Shown: piece by piece, positions 1 to 10,831 of the stretch
Layout: each line of letters begins with the position of its first letter
How positions within the stretch are numbered: position 1 is the first letter of the stretch
Source of the DNA: Ooceraea biroi
Lineage: Eukaryota > Arthropoda > Insecta > Hymenoptera > Formicidae
Assembly: GCF_003672135.1 (NCBI RefSeq)
Contig: NC_039511.1
Coordinates: 5,854,464 to 5,918,463 of the forward strand
DNA length: 64,000 nucleotides
Direction of reading: 5' to 3'
Position numbers and translations under genes: made by a program
Notes under the pieces: model-generated
What the model was told of the DNA's origin: nothing
Databases searched by the model: none
The model's input: only the letters and a program-made list of their open reading frames with translations

Positions 1-10
1 TCCCTTGCAG

Positions 11-3000
11 CCTGACTATTACAGGGACGCACCTCACTTCCGCCTAGTGGGTGCAGGGCCACAGTACCGATTGGAGATTCCTTACGCCAAGCTCGACTTC
101 ACCGGAACGTACTCCGTGATAGCCCGCAACTGCCATGGAGAGGCAAAGGCTGTGATTTCTTTGCAGATCTACGCTAAAGGTGAGCAAGCAAACAAAACTT
201 TCTTGTACCTCGCGCGAATTCACACCAGCGATTCTTCTTTCTCAGGCCAGGGCAAGGAAGAACAAACGCAAAAGTCTCAAGGGTAAGTTATTATTACATA
301 AAATTTAATTTAATTGTTACTTTAGCTCCATTTACAAGAAAGCGTACGATTATGATTGTAGCAAGGTGCTGACCCTGCCGATCATAAAGAGGGAACTGCG
401 GGACATTAGGTGTTGCGACGGCGACGCTGTTTCTCTCGAGTGCAAAGTTTACGCCACGCCGGAACCGCCTTTAATTCGCTGGGAGCGCGGAGGCAAGGTA
501 ATAAACTGCATTAAGGTCTCACATTAACGTCGCGAAATGAGCGACCTGCAATCTACAGAAAATATTTTCTTTTGTCAGATTATAGCTATGGTGGGCGACT
601 TTGCCAGCGAATTTGACGGTGAAACGGCGCGGTTAAGCATCCAGCACGTCTATCCCGAGGATGAGGAAGAGTACACGTGTGTAGCTTACAACGACCTTGG
701 AAAAGCTTATACATCAGCCTGCCTGGTCGTTGATGGTAATTTTATATAACTGACTACTTCACAAAAGCGACGCAAGTAAAATCGCGACGCGAAGTGCGAT
801 TCTCTCGATCTCTTTCACTTGCGCTCGTATTTATTATGCTAATCGTCGGGTACTTTCTAAGTTTGCGCAACGCGTGACTGATGAACCTTAGTCAATCATG
901 ACTTCGTACAAAGACAGCGCATTCATACGCGCATGACACGACGACAAGCCGAAGCTTAAATGTAATTAATCTGATGTTAACGTAAAGAAACTGAACAATT
1001 GCGCGTATTATATAGTGCCCGAAGGGAAGGAGAATATACTGAGCCAGAGATTAACGAGGCCGGTAGGTTTGCTGTCAGCGGGCTCGACGCCGAGATCAAC
1101 ACCGCGATCGACGCCGATCAGAAGTTTATCGCCGACAGTTTCGCGTAAGTGAAAGTATTATTAAAGCAGCGAAAATATACAATATATTACGTGTGCAAAT
1201 TAATTCAGTGTCTTTTTTGGAAGAAATTAGAAGTTTAATAGAATGTAAAAGTAGATTTTGTTGACGCTAGATATTTGTAGATGCAGAAAAGGAATAAAGA
1301 GATGATGATTTGGAAGATAATCATCAAACTGTTTCGCAGATGGCCGTGAATTTAGATCGCCGCAGGTTCTGTCGCGAAGCAGCCCATCAAGGCGACCGAA
1401 GGTCTGTCCACCGAAATTTTACGCGGTGCCGCACAATCGTTTGGTCCAAGAAGGCGAGACGGTACGCTTCCAATGCGCCGTTATCGGCCATCCCGCACCT
1501 TGGATAAGGTGGGACAAGAATAGCACCATCGTAACGCCAAGTGCGAGGATCTCCATCAAGGAACGGGACGACGTTAAGATACTCGAGATCGTCGACGTAA
1601 TGCGGGAGGATGCTGCTCTCTACAGGGTGACGGCGGAGAACGACTTTGGTCGGATTGAAGCCAGCGCTCGTCTCGAAATAATAAGTACGTATACATCTCT
1701 GATGCAAAAGACGTTCTTCCGATGTTATTTTATTAATCTCATTAGTTTCGTGTGTCATATAATTAATTTTATACATATGTAATTACACAAGTATATAATT
1801 AATTATACACATATAAATAAAAAAAAGGTCGACACGAACCGACAAGTCGGACTATCAGAACCAGAAGCGCCTCACCCAGAACCTACCCTTCGTTCGATCG
1901 AAGCCTCCTCCCGACAACGAGCAGACTAAACAGCCGCTTACAGTTGGAGTGCCGCATAAGAGGGACTCCGGGCGTGACACCAACATGGTACAGGTAAGCG
2001 GAGACTTCAACGCATGTTAAACCTGAGACGAAATATATCTCTTGAATCATTCCCAGGAACGGGCGGCCATTAGAACGATCCGCGCGAATAAAAAGACACT
2101 TCGACGGCACAACAGCCAAAATCGAAATAACGAAAGTGAAAGCTAGCGACGCGGGTGAATACACTTGCGTGGCGACCAATGTCCTTGGGTCAACGAGGAG
2201 TAGCTGTCAGGTGAACGGAGTTATCTGCCACCATTTTCTTTTCGAAAATCTTCCGTTATATTATCTCATAAATTTATGATATTTGCAGGTGACTGTACTG
2301 GATCCCCATGATTCTGCTGTCACGGACAGGAGCGCACCGCGATTCGTGCAATCGCTACGGGAAGAATCGATCGTTATGGAAAATCATTCGTATGAATTGC
2401 AGACCGGAGTCATAGGTAAAACTTAATTTATTTCTTAAACTTGTGCTTAGCTAACTTGTCGAGACAATTAAATGTAATTTGTAATAAAATGCGCTACCTT
2501 TTTATGTTTACGTCTCAGGCACGCCTCCATTCACGGTCACTTGGTCCAAAGATGGCCGCGAATTACCAGACAATGATTATTATAAATACGTCGTGTACGG
2601 AGATGGTGGCGTTGCACTCAGATTATCTGAAGTTCGACCGCAGGATGCTGGTGAATATGTCTGCGTAGTGCAAAATGATTTTGGTGTTGCGTCCTGTAGT
2701 GGGCTTTTCGCTGTGCAAGGTTCGCTTCCAAATTATTACTTTGATTCCAATATTGTTAAATCATATTTCATATTAATATTTCACGTGTTTCAAACTAGAT
2801 TACAAAGATGTTTCCAAATTAGTGCCTCAATTCACAAAGACTCCGTTATCAGTTACCGTCGCTAAAGGCACTACCGCATGTTTCTGCGCTCGAGTGCAAT
2901 GTGGAAGGACTATGGAAATTATATGGACAATTAATAGAAAAGACGCCCGTGAAAATGCAAAGTGTAAAGTAAGTTAAATAAAAAAATATGCATATAGGAC

Positions 3001-6000
3001 AACTTAATTAATTATCTATTTATGCATTCCTAGATCGCAAAAGACGGAAACGTCAGTATCTTAAGAATAAGCGGCGTGTCAGCACGCGACACGGGTGAGA
3101 TTCGGTGCACAGCTTCCGTGAACGGAAAGGGTCCATCTATTAGCTGCGTCGCCAAGTTGCGATTGCAGCGATCGCCATACAATCTCACTGAATATGCGAC
3201 GAAGCCCGAAGACATCCAGTTTCCAGCACAATCCAAGCTGTCGCCGACGAATACTAAACCCACAATTATGCCGGAAAAAGTTGCAGCGCTGTCATCACTG
3301 AAACGTCGACGAAGATGCGAAGAATCGGCAACGCGTACAAGATCATCTTCGTTTCCGCGGCCGACTGCATCGTGCATCAAACACATTTCTCCTTTGCCGA
3401 CAAGAAAACGCATTTCCAACAATACTTTGAGTGATTTGAGTATTCGGAAACCGCGATTTGGGAACGATCCGTCGACGCGAAGAATCGTAGAGAAAGATCT
3501 AGACGGTAACGTGGAACTTGCAAAAGACAAAAGTTCATCGTTACACGAGAAAGATGCAATTGACAGTTTACCATCATCAGCAGAAACGGAGCGACTCTCT
3601 CCTCGGGACACTGGCGTCATATCGAACGAAAAGTATGCGGAATCAGGTTTAGAAGAGGAGTTGACAAAAGCTGCGATCATAAAAGAGCCAACTGACGTCA
3701 CCGTATTTAGAGGAAGCAAGGCGGTGCTGAGAGCCGCTTATCTAGGATGCCCCGAACCGATGGTCAAGTGGCTCCGAGTGGTAAGTTGATTTTTCTCGCT
3801 CGTAATATCAACTTCTTCGGCTACAACTAATAAGTACGCACGAGGCATTCGCCTGATGTGATAGTTTAACGACGCACATTGCGTAATTCTGATCTCCCGC
3901 TCAAGCAGATTCTGTAAGACAGACGGTGTAAAGCAATAGTAGTCTATATAAAAGCAGCCACTGTCTTTCTCGACGCTCGTTCTCGACAATGAGCGCACTG
4001 TTCCGCGATTAAACATACGTCAACATAAATCAGTGCGATCCCACAATTCCCGTTAAATTAAATAAACAGATTCCGTGAGTGATTTACGTCACGTTGCAGT
4101 CGCGCATGAAACGCGACTAATTTCTCGTACGCAGAAATTGGTTATTAGTTATTCATGAAATGGTCATTTGCTTATCGATCTTCGTGATCGCGGGAACGAA
4201 ATTTCTTGCTTATCATGCATGATGACATCCCCACCAAAATGTGGCAAACGTGTAAACCTCGGGAAAGCCAATCGAATTACATAGGTGCCAGTCCTCTTGT
4301 CTCCCGCACAGCCACGTAGCGGGAACGTCGTCGCAGCTGGCGATAATCAACATTATCTGCGGTATATTGGTTCTTAAGTACTTGTATCTGCAACATACAT
4401 TTCATGTACGACAAAACCTCGTTGTTTGAATTTCAGAATCGCGAACTACGGCCGGACGGGAAGGTCGGGATAGCCAGCGGAAACGGCGTGTCTTGCTTGA
4501 CACTTGATGACGTAACGTACGATCACGCTGGAAAATACGAGATCTCCGTGGAGAATTCACTGGGCAAGGAACGACGATTCTTCAGTTTGGCCGTCGAAGG
4601 TGAGCCATCCGTTTGTTTTCTTCTCGCTAGATTAACGTTCGAAATTTTATGACACGCTGCGAGGCCGTGTCTCGGCGCTGCTCGATGCTCGTGCAACCTT
4701 GGCTTAATCAAACTTAATTACGCGGAGTGTATCAACGCCACAGAGCGACGATACTGTTTGCCGGCGGCATTTCCCTATGAATCGTTTCACGAGCGCAATT
4801 TAGAACGAGAAACATCGTTTCATTGTTCAACGTCCAACGTAAGTACGCGTTGCACGGTCCAGTTCCTGTCTTCGCGTACCAAGGTAGACGGCAGTCTCAC
4901 GTGACACACCGCGCAATAATTCCTTCTTTCCGCACGTTTCCACCGCTTCGTTTCCTCTTCTGACATTCGGCTCCACCTCTTCTTCCTCTCCCCTTGAGAT
5001 TGCCTGTCTAATTGTAAGTATCAGCGAAGGCACGCATCTACCGTGAGAAGGAGTATGTCACGACGACGTAACGCGTAATGACGTGTGGATCCTTGCGAAA
5101 CACGTGCGACCGCTACCGAGTCTGTGCTTGTAACATTTAATGCTCTAACAGTTAGAGCATTAAATGTTACAAGCACAGACTCAGTAGCGGTTAATTAAAC
5201 GCTCGTAAAATCGAAGTAAATTAATCGCGTAGATGAAACAGCAACGTGTGCTACGAATACTGGTTTTTGGCAAAGAGTCGGAAATGTAGCGTTTGAACGG
5301 TCCTCATTCTGTTAAAGGAGAGAATTTCGATTTTTTCATCAGGTCCACCCGAGCCACTCACGGACAAACCAAGTGTAAGTCTCAGCACCGGACGGGCCAC
5401 GATCGTTTGGCGATCGCCACCTTACGACGGAGGCCGCACAGTGATCGGTTATACTGTGGAAGCGAAACGCACCAGTGAAAGCACGTGGATGGTAATCGCT
5501 GAGCGTTGTCATTCGCTGAGTCACACGATATCGACAATTGGAAATTCCGTGGTGCCGGGTGAGAGTTATTGTTTCCGCATTCGAGCTGAGAACATCCACG
5601 GACTCAGCGATCCGGGCATGGAATCCGATCCCGTCAGAATACCAAAGGAAGGAGAAATAATGTTCCACGACGAAGAAGAAGGTAATTGTTCTTGAAGATA
5701 TTAATTTAACTGTAAAATTGAAAATATTTTTCTATATTAGTCGCAATGTCTCTTTTTATGAGATACGCATTTAAAAAAAGATTTGTTTAAAAAACGCACT
5801 TAAAAAATTAAAAATATTTAAAACTAGTTAACTGATGATCATAATAATTATATTATTTTTTAGACGAATTCGAACCGAGCTTCGAAGCTCGCGTGGTAAA
5901 TCCGGAAGAAGGACGACTCTTTGCTGAGAGATATGACGTTCTTGAAGAGCTGGGTAAAGGACGATACGGTATAGTAAAAAAAGTGATTGAACGAGCGACG

Positions 6001-8618
6001 GGCATGACACTTGCTGCAAAATTTGTCAGAACGATTAAGGCGAAGGATCGTGCGCAAGTGCGTGAAGAAATCAAAATTATGAACGCACTGAGACATCCTA
6101 AACTTTTGTTATTGGCTGCTGCTTATGAAAGTCCTCGTGAAACCGTGCTTATCACGGAGTAGTAAGTACACCTAATCAACTGATAAATAAATTATTAACA
6201 ATTATTAAATTTCAATCAAGTTTTAATAAAGTTGTAATTCTCCAAGCCGTAATTCAAATGTCTCCTGCAGCATTTCAGGTGGAGAACTGTTCGAAAGAGT
6301 AGTTGCCGACGATTTCACATTAACGGAGAGAGACAGTATCCTTTTTATGAGACAAATTTGCCAAGGAGTTGAGTACATGCACAAGAACAATATCGTACAT
6401 CTAGATCTGAAAGTACGTTCTTTCACAAATGACACTTAAGTATGATAAAACAAAATACGCGCGTATTAACGATTTCGTTTTCATAGCCGGAGAACGTAAT
6501 GTGCCGTACGCGAACTTCTCATCAGATTAAACTGATCGATTTCGGATTGGCTCAGACTTTGAAATCCGACACACCGGTCAGAGTACTTTTTGGCACGCCA
6601 GAATTTGTTCCACCGGAAATCATAAGCTACGAGCCCATTGGCACTCAGTCAGACATGTGGAGTGTCGGCGTAATTTGTTACGTTCTGTAAGCGTTGATGA
6701 TCTTTGAGCGAACTATTTGTAACGTGCAACTTAATTGTCAATCTAACTCTATTGCATAGACTGACCGGACTGTCGCCATTCATGGGAGATAACGATGCCG
6801 AGACATTTGCCAACATCACTCGAGCGGATTACGATCTGGAAGACGAAGCTTTCGACGCCGTCTCGAATGACGCCAAGGACTTCATTAGCGGCTTGCTCAT
6901 TAAGCGAAAGGAGTACGTGTCTTGCTTTTTTGGAAGATATTCTTCCAAAATCATGTAAACTTAAATTTCCTACATATTTCTTTAATTATAGATTACGCAT
7001 GTCGGCAACGCAATGTCTGGAACATTCGTGGATGGCGCAACACGCCGCAGCTACGAGTAAAGTAGTTTTGCCAACAGAAAAGCTGAAGAAGTTCATTATA
7101 CGAAGGAAGTGGCAAGTACGTATTCGTAGGTCAATAATTTCAATAAAAATTATACAATCAGTTTTCTGCATGGTGTTAAAGAATGCCAAGTGTAATGTGA
7201 AGTTGATAAGCATTACCTAGAATTTAAAAAGTAACCCATGATAATATGTTTCAACTGACGGATTGCGAGTTAATGTAATGAATTTAATTGATATTCACCA
7301 ATATGATTTTATTTTTATTATTCTTCTGGTAGCTTAATGATTTGTCTTAAAAATATTGTACATGTTTAATATCGCATAATATGCGTACGGCTCTCTGTAG
7401 TTTGAAAGTTGAATAATCTTAACATGCGTTTAAATCTTGTGCGTGCATGCGTCGCGCTCTTTGTTTTAACAGAAAACAGGAAACGCCATTCGCGCATTGG
7501 GAAGAATGGCGATCCTTTCAGCATACAGCAGACGCAGTCCCACACCCACAGCAGAGTCATCGCCTACGCTCGAGCACCAGATGGATAGCATTGAGATGCA
7601 GTATTCCGAGAATAGCACAAACTCGGACTACATCGATGAAAATGTGCAACATGTCGAGAAGAGCGCAGAAAGCGATATTGCAAAACCCGAATGCCGAACA
7701 AACTTACGTTCTGCCACGTGTGTAACAGAGATAAATATGCAGATACAAGGAACACCGACAGAGGAAAATAACTTGCGTGACTCTGTAGAGCGGATTGACA
7801 CGGAGAAGGAAGAAATTTCTACGTTAGATGCTGAATTAATCTCAGAGAAAGGCACTCCGCGAACTTCCACGGTACATCTTGAGATTTTACTCTCGAGGAA
7901 GAACAAGGAAAGTGAAGAGCTTACCGAAAAATCGTCGAAAATGGAACAGTGTGTAACGTCAAAATCACAAACACCGCGCAAGGTGTTTCGAGGTGATTCG
8001 CGCGATTCGGGAATCGGTGATTGTAGTTCGACGAACCAGTTGATTTCTTCGTTGCAAGTAGACGAACTCGGAATAGTGTCCACTATCGAAGAAGAAGTAG
8101 ATCATGAGGCACACAATCGCGAAAGTGAACATACAAAACAAACTACCGTGAAAAATCGACTAAGTTCGACAACAGGGATCCTAGTAAGTTTGACACAGAA
8201 TAAAGAAATCCCTCTCCATGAAACAGGAAGTACCACGTGCGATGGCAAGGTAGTTACCAAGAATGGTGTGACTAAAACTTCGTGTGAAACTAATCCCATG
8301 CGGAAAGGTGTGTGCGATTGTAATCTTAAATCCTTTTGTAATGTTGATAATGATCGGACGTTATTAAAAAAATGTTACATTTTCGCAGCTACCAACGAGA
8401 ATACGGACGCAAGGATACTAAGTGGCCGCTACCGTGATAAGTTCCTTCCAACCGGAAACGTGAGTCGCACGGCCAGAATATTCGAGAGGGAAAGCGGAAC
8501 ATCAAAATCGGAAAGCTCGCAGATCCCCGCGGCGCAACGCGCATATCCCGCCGCGATAGTCGTGGGAAAGGCGCACAACGAAAGGATACAGAAAGCCTTC
8601 GCATTCTGGAACAAATGA
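11..8618 (+). CDS. Strn-Mlck: Stretchin/myosin light chain kinase (3' part of gene)
   Basis: Partial gene entering from the left edge. Exons read from splice sites and phase: 11-179, 246-282, 326-497, 579-735, 1079-1144, 1340-1684, 1828-1993, 2057-2210, 2289-2415, 2519-2719, 2799-2968, 3034-3780, 4437-4599, 5343-5681, 5864-6161, 6271-6412, 6487-6686, 6760-6912, 6992-7115, 7473-8618. The early exons encode Ig domains with the usual D-x-G-x-Y-x-C signature (EDEEEYTCVA, ASDAGEYTCVA, PQDAGEYVCVV). Exon 5343-5681 is an FN3 domain. A Ser/Thr kinase follows: glycine loop GKGRYG, Lys in AAKFV, HLDLKPEN catalytic loop, IDFGLA, and a P+1 region with VPPEI, so it looks active. Right after the kinase comes RRKWQ, and the next exon opens KTGNAIRALGRM, a close match to the smooth-muscle MLCK calmodulin-binding helix. 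That separates it from twitchin/projectin and obscurin/UNC-89. The family phosphorylates myosin regulatory light chain in the sarcomere. The C-terminal about 370 residues are Ser/Thr/Glu-rich and unrecognised. The name is inferred from architecture. Confidence 0.88.
736..1078 (+). other. Kinase-gene intron, no other feature seen
   Basis: Intron between an Ig exon and a short Ser/Thr/Pro-Arg linker exon (1079-1144) that reads as STPRSTPRSTP. I see no RNA gene or repeat in it. Confidence 0.6.
3781..4436 (+). other. Kinase-gene intron, no other feature seen
   Basis: A 656-bp intron with donor gtaagt and acceptor tttcag. Open frames on either strand are short and show no family motifs. Confidence 0.6.
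5109..5191. repeat. Near-perfect 83-bp palindrome in a kinase-gene intron
   Basis: Two arms of about 41 bp meet around one central base at 5150 and differ at about one position. The arm core is taacatttaatgctctaac and its complement. It lies in the intron 4600-5342. It could be a tiny foldback transposon remnant or an RNA hairpin. No target duplication is obvious. Confidence 0.8.
5864..7115 (+). other. MLCK-type protein kinase domain exons
   Basis: Five exons of the kinase gene encode one complete catalytic domain of roughly 255 residues. It starts at RYDVLEELGKGRYG and ends at LEHSWMAQH. Catalytic Lys, HLD, IDFG and P-P-E motifs are all present and no frame break was found. Introns fall inside the domain after ITE, after HLDLK, within YVLL and after RKE. 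Confidence 0.9.
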
Positions 8619-8813
8619 AAAAATATCTTTTGAAAAGCACATCGAACGAGCTACGAACCGAAACGAATAGATGCTTTTATCGTGTTTAAGAGGGATGGAA
8701 ATGCGTTTACGAAACTTCATGGATATGTAGAGGAAGATTGCTGTTTAGGCACACAAGATATGCAGTTCGTTGAATCCGTAGTTGAGATATACTTGCTCGT
8801 CCTTATATTCGAA

Positions 8814-8819
8814 AATAAA
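8814..8819 (+). promoter_or_regulatory. Likely polyadenylation signal of the kinase gene
   Basis: AATAAA sits about 195 bp after the kinase stop codon in otherwise non-coding AT-rich sequence. It is the first canonical hexamer I noticed downstream. Confidence 0.5.
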
Positions 8820-9465
8820 ATATTTTATCAGTTGCATTAACACACAGGTCGTGCCGATCTAATCAGAGAGACCTAACGATAAAACCAGCGATCATTCCCA
8901 TGAATTTTTGCATACAACAGTTTGCAATGTTTGTTGACTGCACGTCGTAAAGTCTGCAGAAAGATTTGGTTCTAAGAATCCTTCTACGTTACAACCCGCT
9001 TATTAAATCTCTTTTATAAATGCCGTAATCACACTCACAAGTAGGGAAAGCTGCTTTTGCTGCGATGCAGACACGTAATATCGTTATTTAAGTTGTGAAC
9101 GTACTTTCGGGGCATAGATCTGTGTCATATGATCAATGCTTTAGTCAGGTATATCTTGTGGATAAGACGCAGGTATATGTTTAAGAAACATGTACATAAT
9201 GAAACGAAGATATTTCGCGAACAATTGGTTGTATTACATCTAGTTCACATGCGTACAAAACTGTACATGAAATTCGAAATTATTATTGAGTGTATCCCAA
9301 CAACTGTATTGTACAGATAAAACGGGCAGCAGTTGTATTACTATCGTAAATTATTTACATAGAAAAATAAAGGATACATATCTACCTAAATGACTTATAT
9401 TAATTCATACGGATATCTATTATTTGATGACACATAAATAATAAATATATGATGCATTAGAAATA

Positions 9466-9520
9466 ATACGCTAGAATATATATATATATATATATATATA
9501 TATTCTAGCGTATTATTATA
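9466..9520. repeat. AT microsatellite inside a short palindrome
   Basis: A run of TA dinucleotides is bounded by aatacgctagaa and its complement ttctagcgtatt. More TA repeats follow up to the foldback element at 9541. Confidence 0.75.
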
Positions 9521-9540
9521 TATATATATATATAATATTA

Positions 9541-10428
9541 TACAGGGTGTCTGAGACCACCCGTACATGCCGAATATTTTGATAACTGAGCGTGACAGAT
9601 AAAAATGTTTTAATCAAACGTTGTAGGGCTTTAACAATTACATGAAATGGTGATACATATTTGACCTTGACAGCAGTTATGCAGGAAGTCTCAAGGTCAA
9701 CTTTAAAATCTTAAATGGAAACTCCCATTTTTTATTATATCATCTTCTTCTACCAATTAATTGGAACAACTTTTGTCTGAAACATGTTTTCTGAAAATGC
9801 CTCCATTGACCTTGACATGTATTTGAAATAAAAACTACATTTTGAAATAAAAAAGTCTCGCTCTTAACATAATCCAGAACTAACGACGAGGACGTGGCGA
9901 GTTTCTAGTTCCATGTTTTTTCTTAATTTAAAAAATTGTAATGTTTTTAAAATGTTTTCAGTGGTACGGCCAAAAAAACGGAAAAATAATTAATAAACAT
10001 AGTGATACCAAATACTATGTTACACAAACCAATTATGAATACGTAAAAGCATTTAAAAAAAACTGAAATAGCTGTCCCGTATTTGGGACAGCTATTTCAG
10101 TTTTTTTTAAATGCTTTTACGTATTCATAATTGGTTTGTGTAACATAGTATTTGGTATCACTATGGAGGCATTTTCAGAAAACATGTTTCAGACAAAAGT
10201 TGTTCCAATTAATTGGTAGAAGAAGATGATATAATAAAAAATGGGAGTTTCCATTTAAGATTTTAAAGTTGACCTTGAGACTTCCTGCATAACTGCTGTC
10301 AAGGTCAAATATGTATCACCATTTCATGTAATTGTTAAAGCCCTACAACTTTTGATTAAAACATTTTTATCTGTCACGCTCAGTTATCAAAATATTCGGC
10401 ATGTACGGGTGGTCTCAGACACCCTGTA
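9541..10428. mobile_element. Large foldback (TIR) element, 888 bp
   Basis: Both ends read tacagggtgtctgagaccac inward. The arms are near-perfect inverted copies for about 350 bp, meeting near 10081 (gctgtccc and gggacagc). The left arm holds an extra segment of about 194 bp (roughly 9807-10000) absent from the right arm, bordered by a short CAT direct repeat. The element lies in a TA microsatellite, consistent with TA target choice as in Tc1/mariner-type elements. No transposase frame is present, so it would be non-autonomous. Confidence 0.85.
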
Positions 10429-10482
10429 TATATATATATATATAATATTATATATATATATATATATATCCAACCTATTTTG

Positions 10483-10665
10483 TAACAAATCTTTCTGATA
10501 ATCCATTCTTCACCCTCATCGTGACCTCCCTTTTCCTGTAAATTTCTTCTATCTTCTCAATCTTCTCCATCTTCTTCTCCACTCCCTTTTCTTCCATGCT
10601 TTTCCCTATCCATCAAAGACGGCCTTTAGGTCCATGAATAGTGCGTATATTTGTCTTTCCTTTCC
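10483..10665 (-). pseudogene. Non-LTR retrotransposon reverse transcriptase remnant
   Basis: On the minus strand the sequence reads QIYALFMDLKAVFDG then a stop, matching the RT motif A signature F-x-DLK-x-AFD of LINE-type RTs. A further piece downstream in a nearby frame reads EEIYRKREVTMRVKNGLSE, the region before motif B in the same RT family. Stops and a frame change show it is dead. Only about 180 bp is recognisable. Confidence 0.6.
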
Positions 10666-10831
10666 TTCCCTTTTCTTTTCTCTCTGTACTAAATGATATT
10701 GAATATCAGATAATTGTAAAATTATCAAATAGAAATAATATCTGAAATCTCAAGAAAGATAAATTGTAATAACAGACTTACATATTTGAACTTACTCACG
10801 ACTTAATTTAAGCTATACTTTATGATGCTTA

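Noticed and set aside
3030..3719. 229-codon minus-strand frame under the kinase gene
   Set aside because: It overlaps a well-supported sense exon (3034-3780) and shows no family motif.
11..8618. UNC-89/obscurin or twitchin/projectin identity
   Set aside because: A single kinase directly followed by an MLCK-type calmodulin-binding helix and no Ig domain after it fits stretchin-MLCK better.
9129..9320. 63-codon plus-strand frame downstream of the kinase
   Set aside because: Isolated, AT-biased, no domain, no splice partners.
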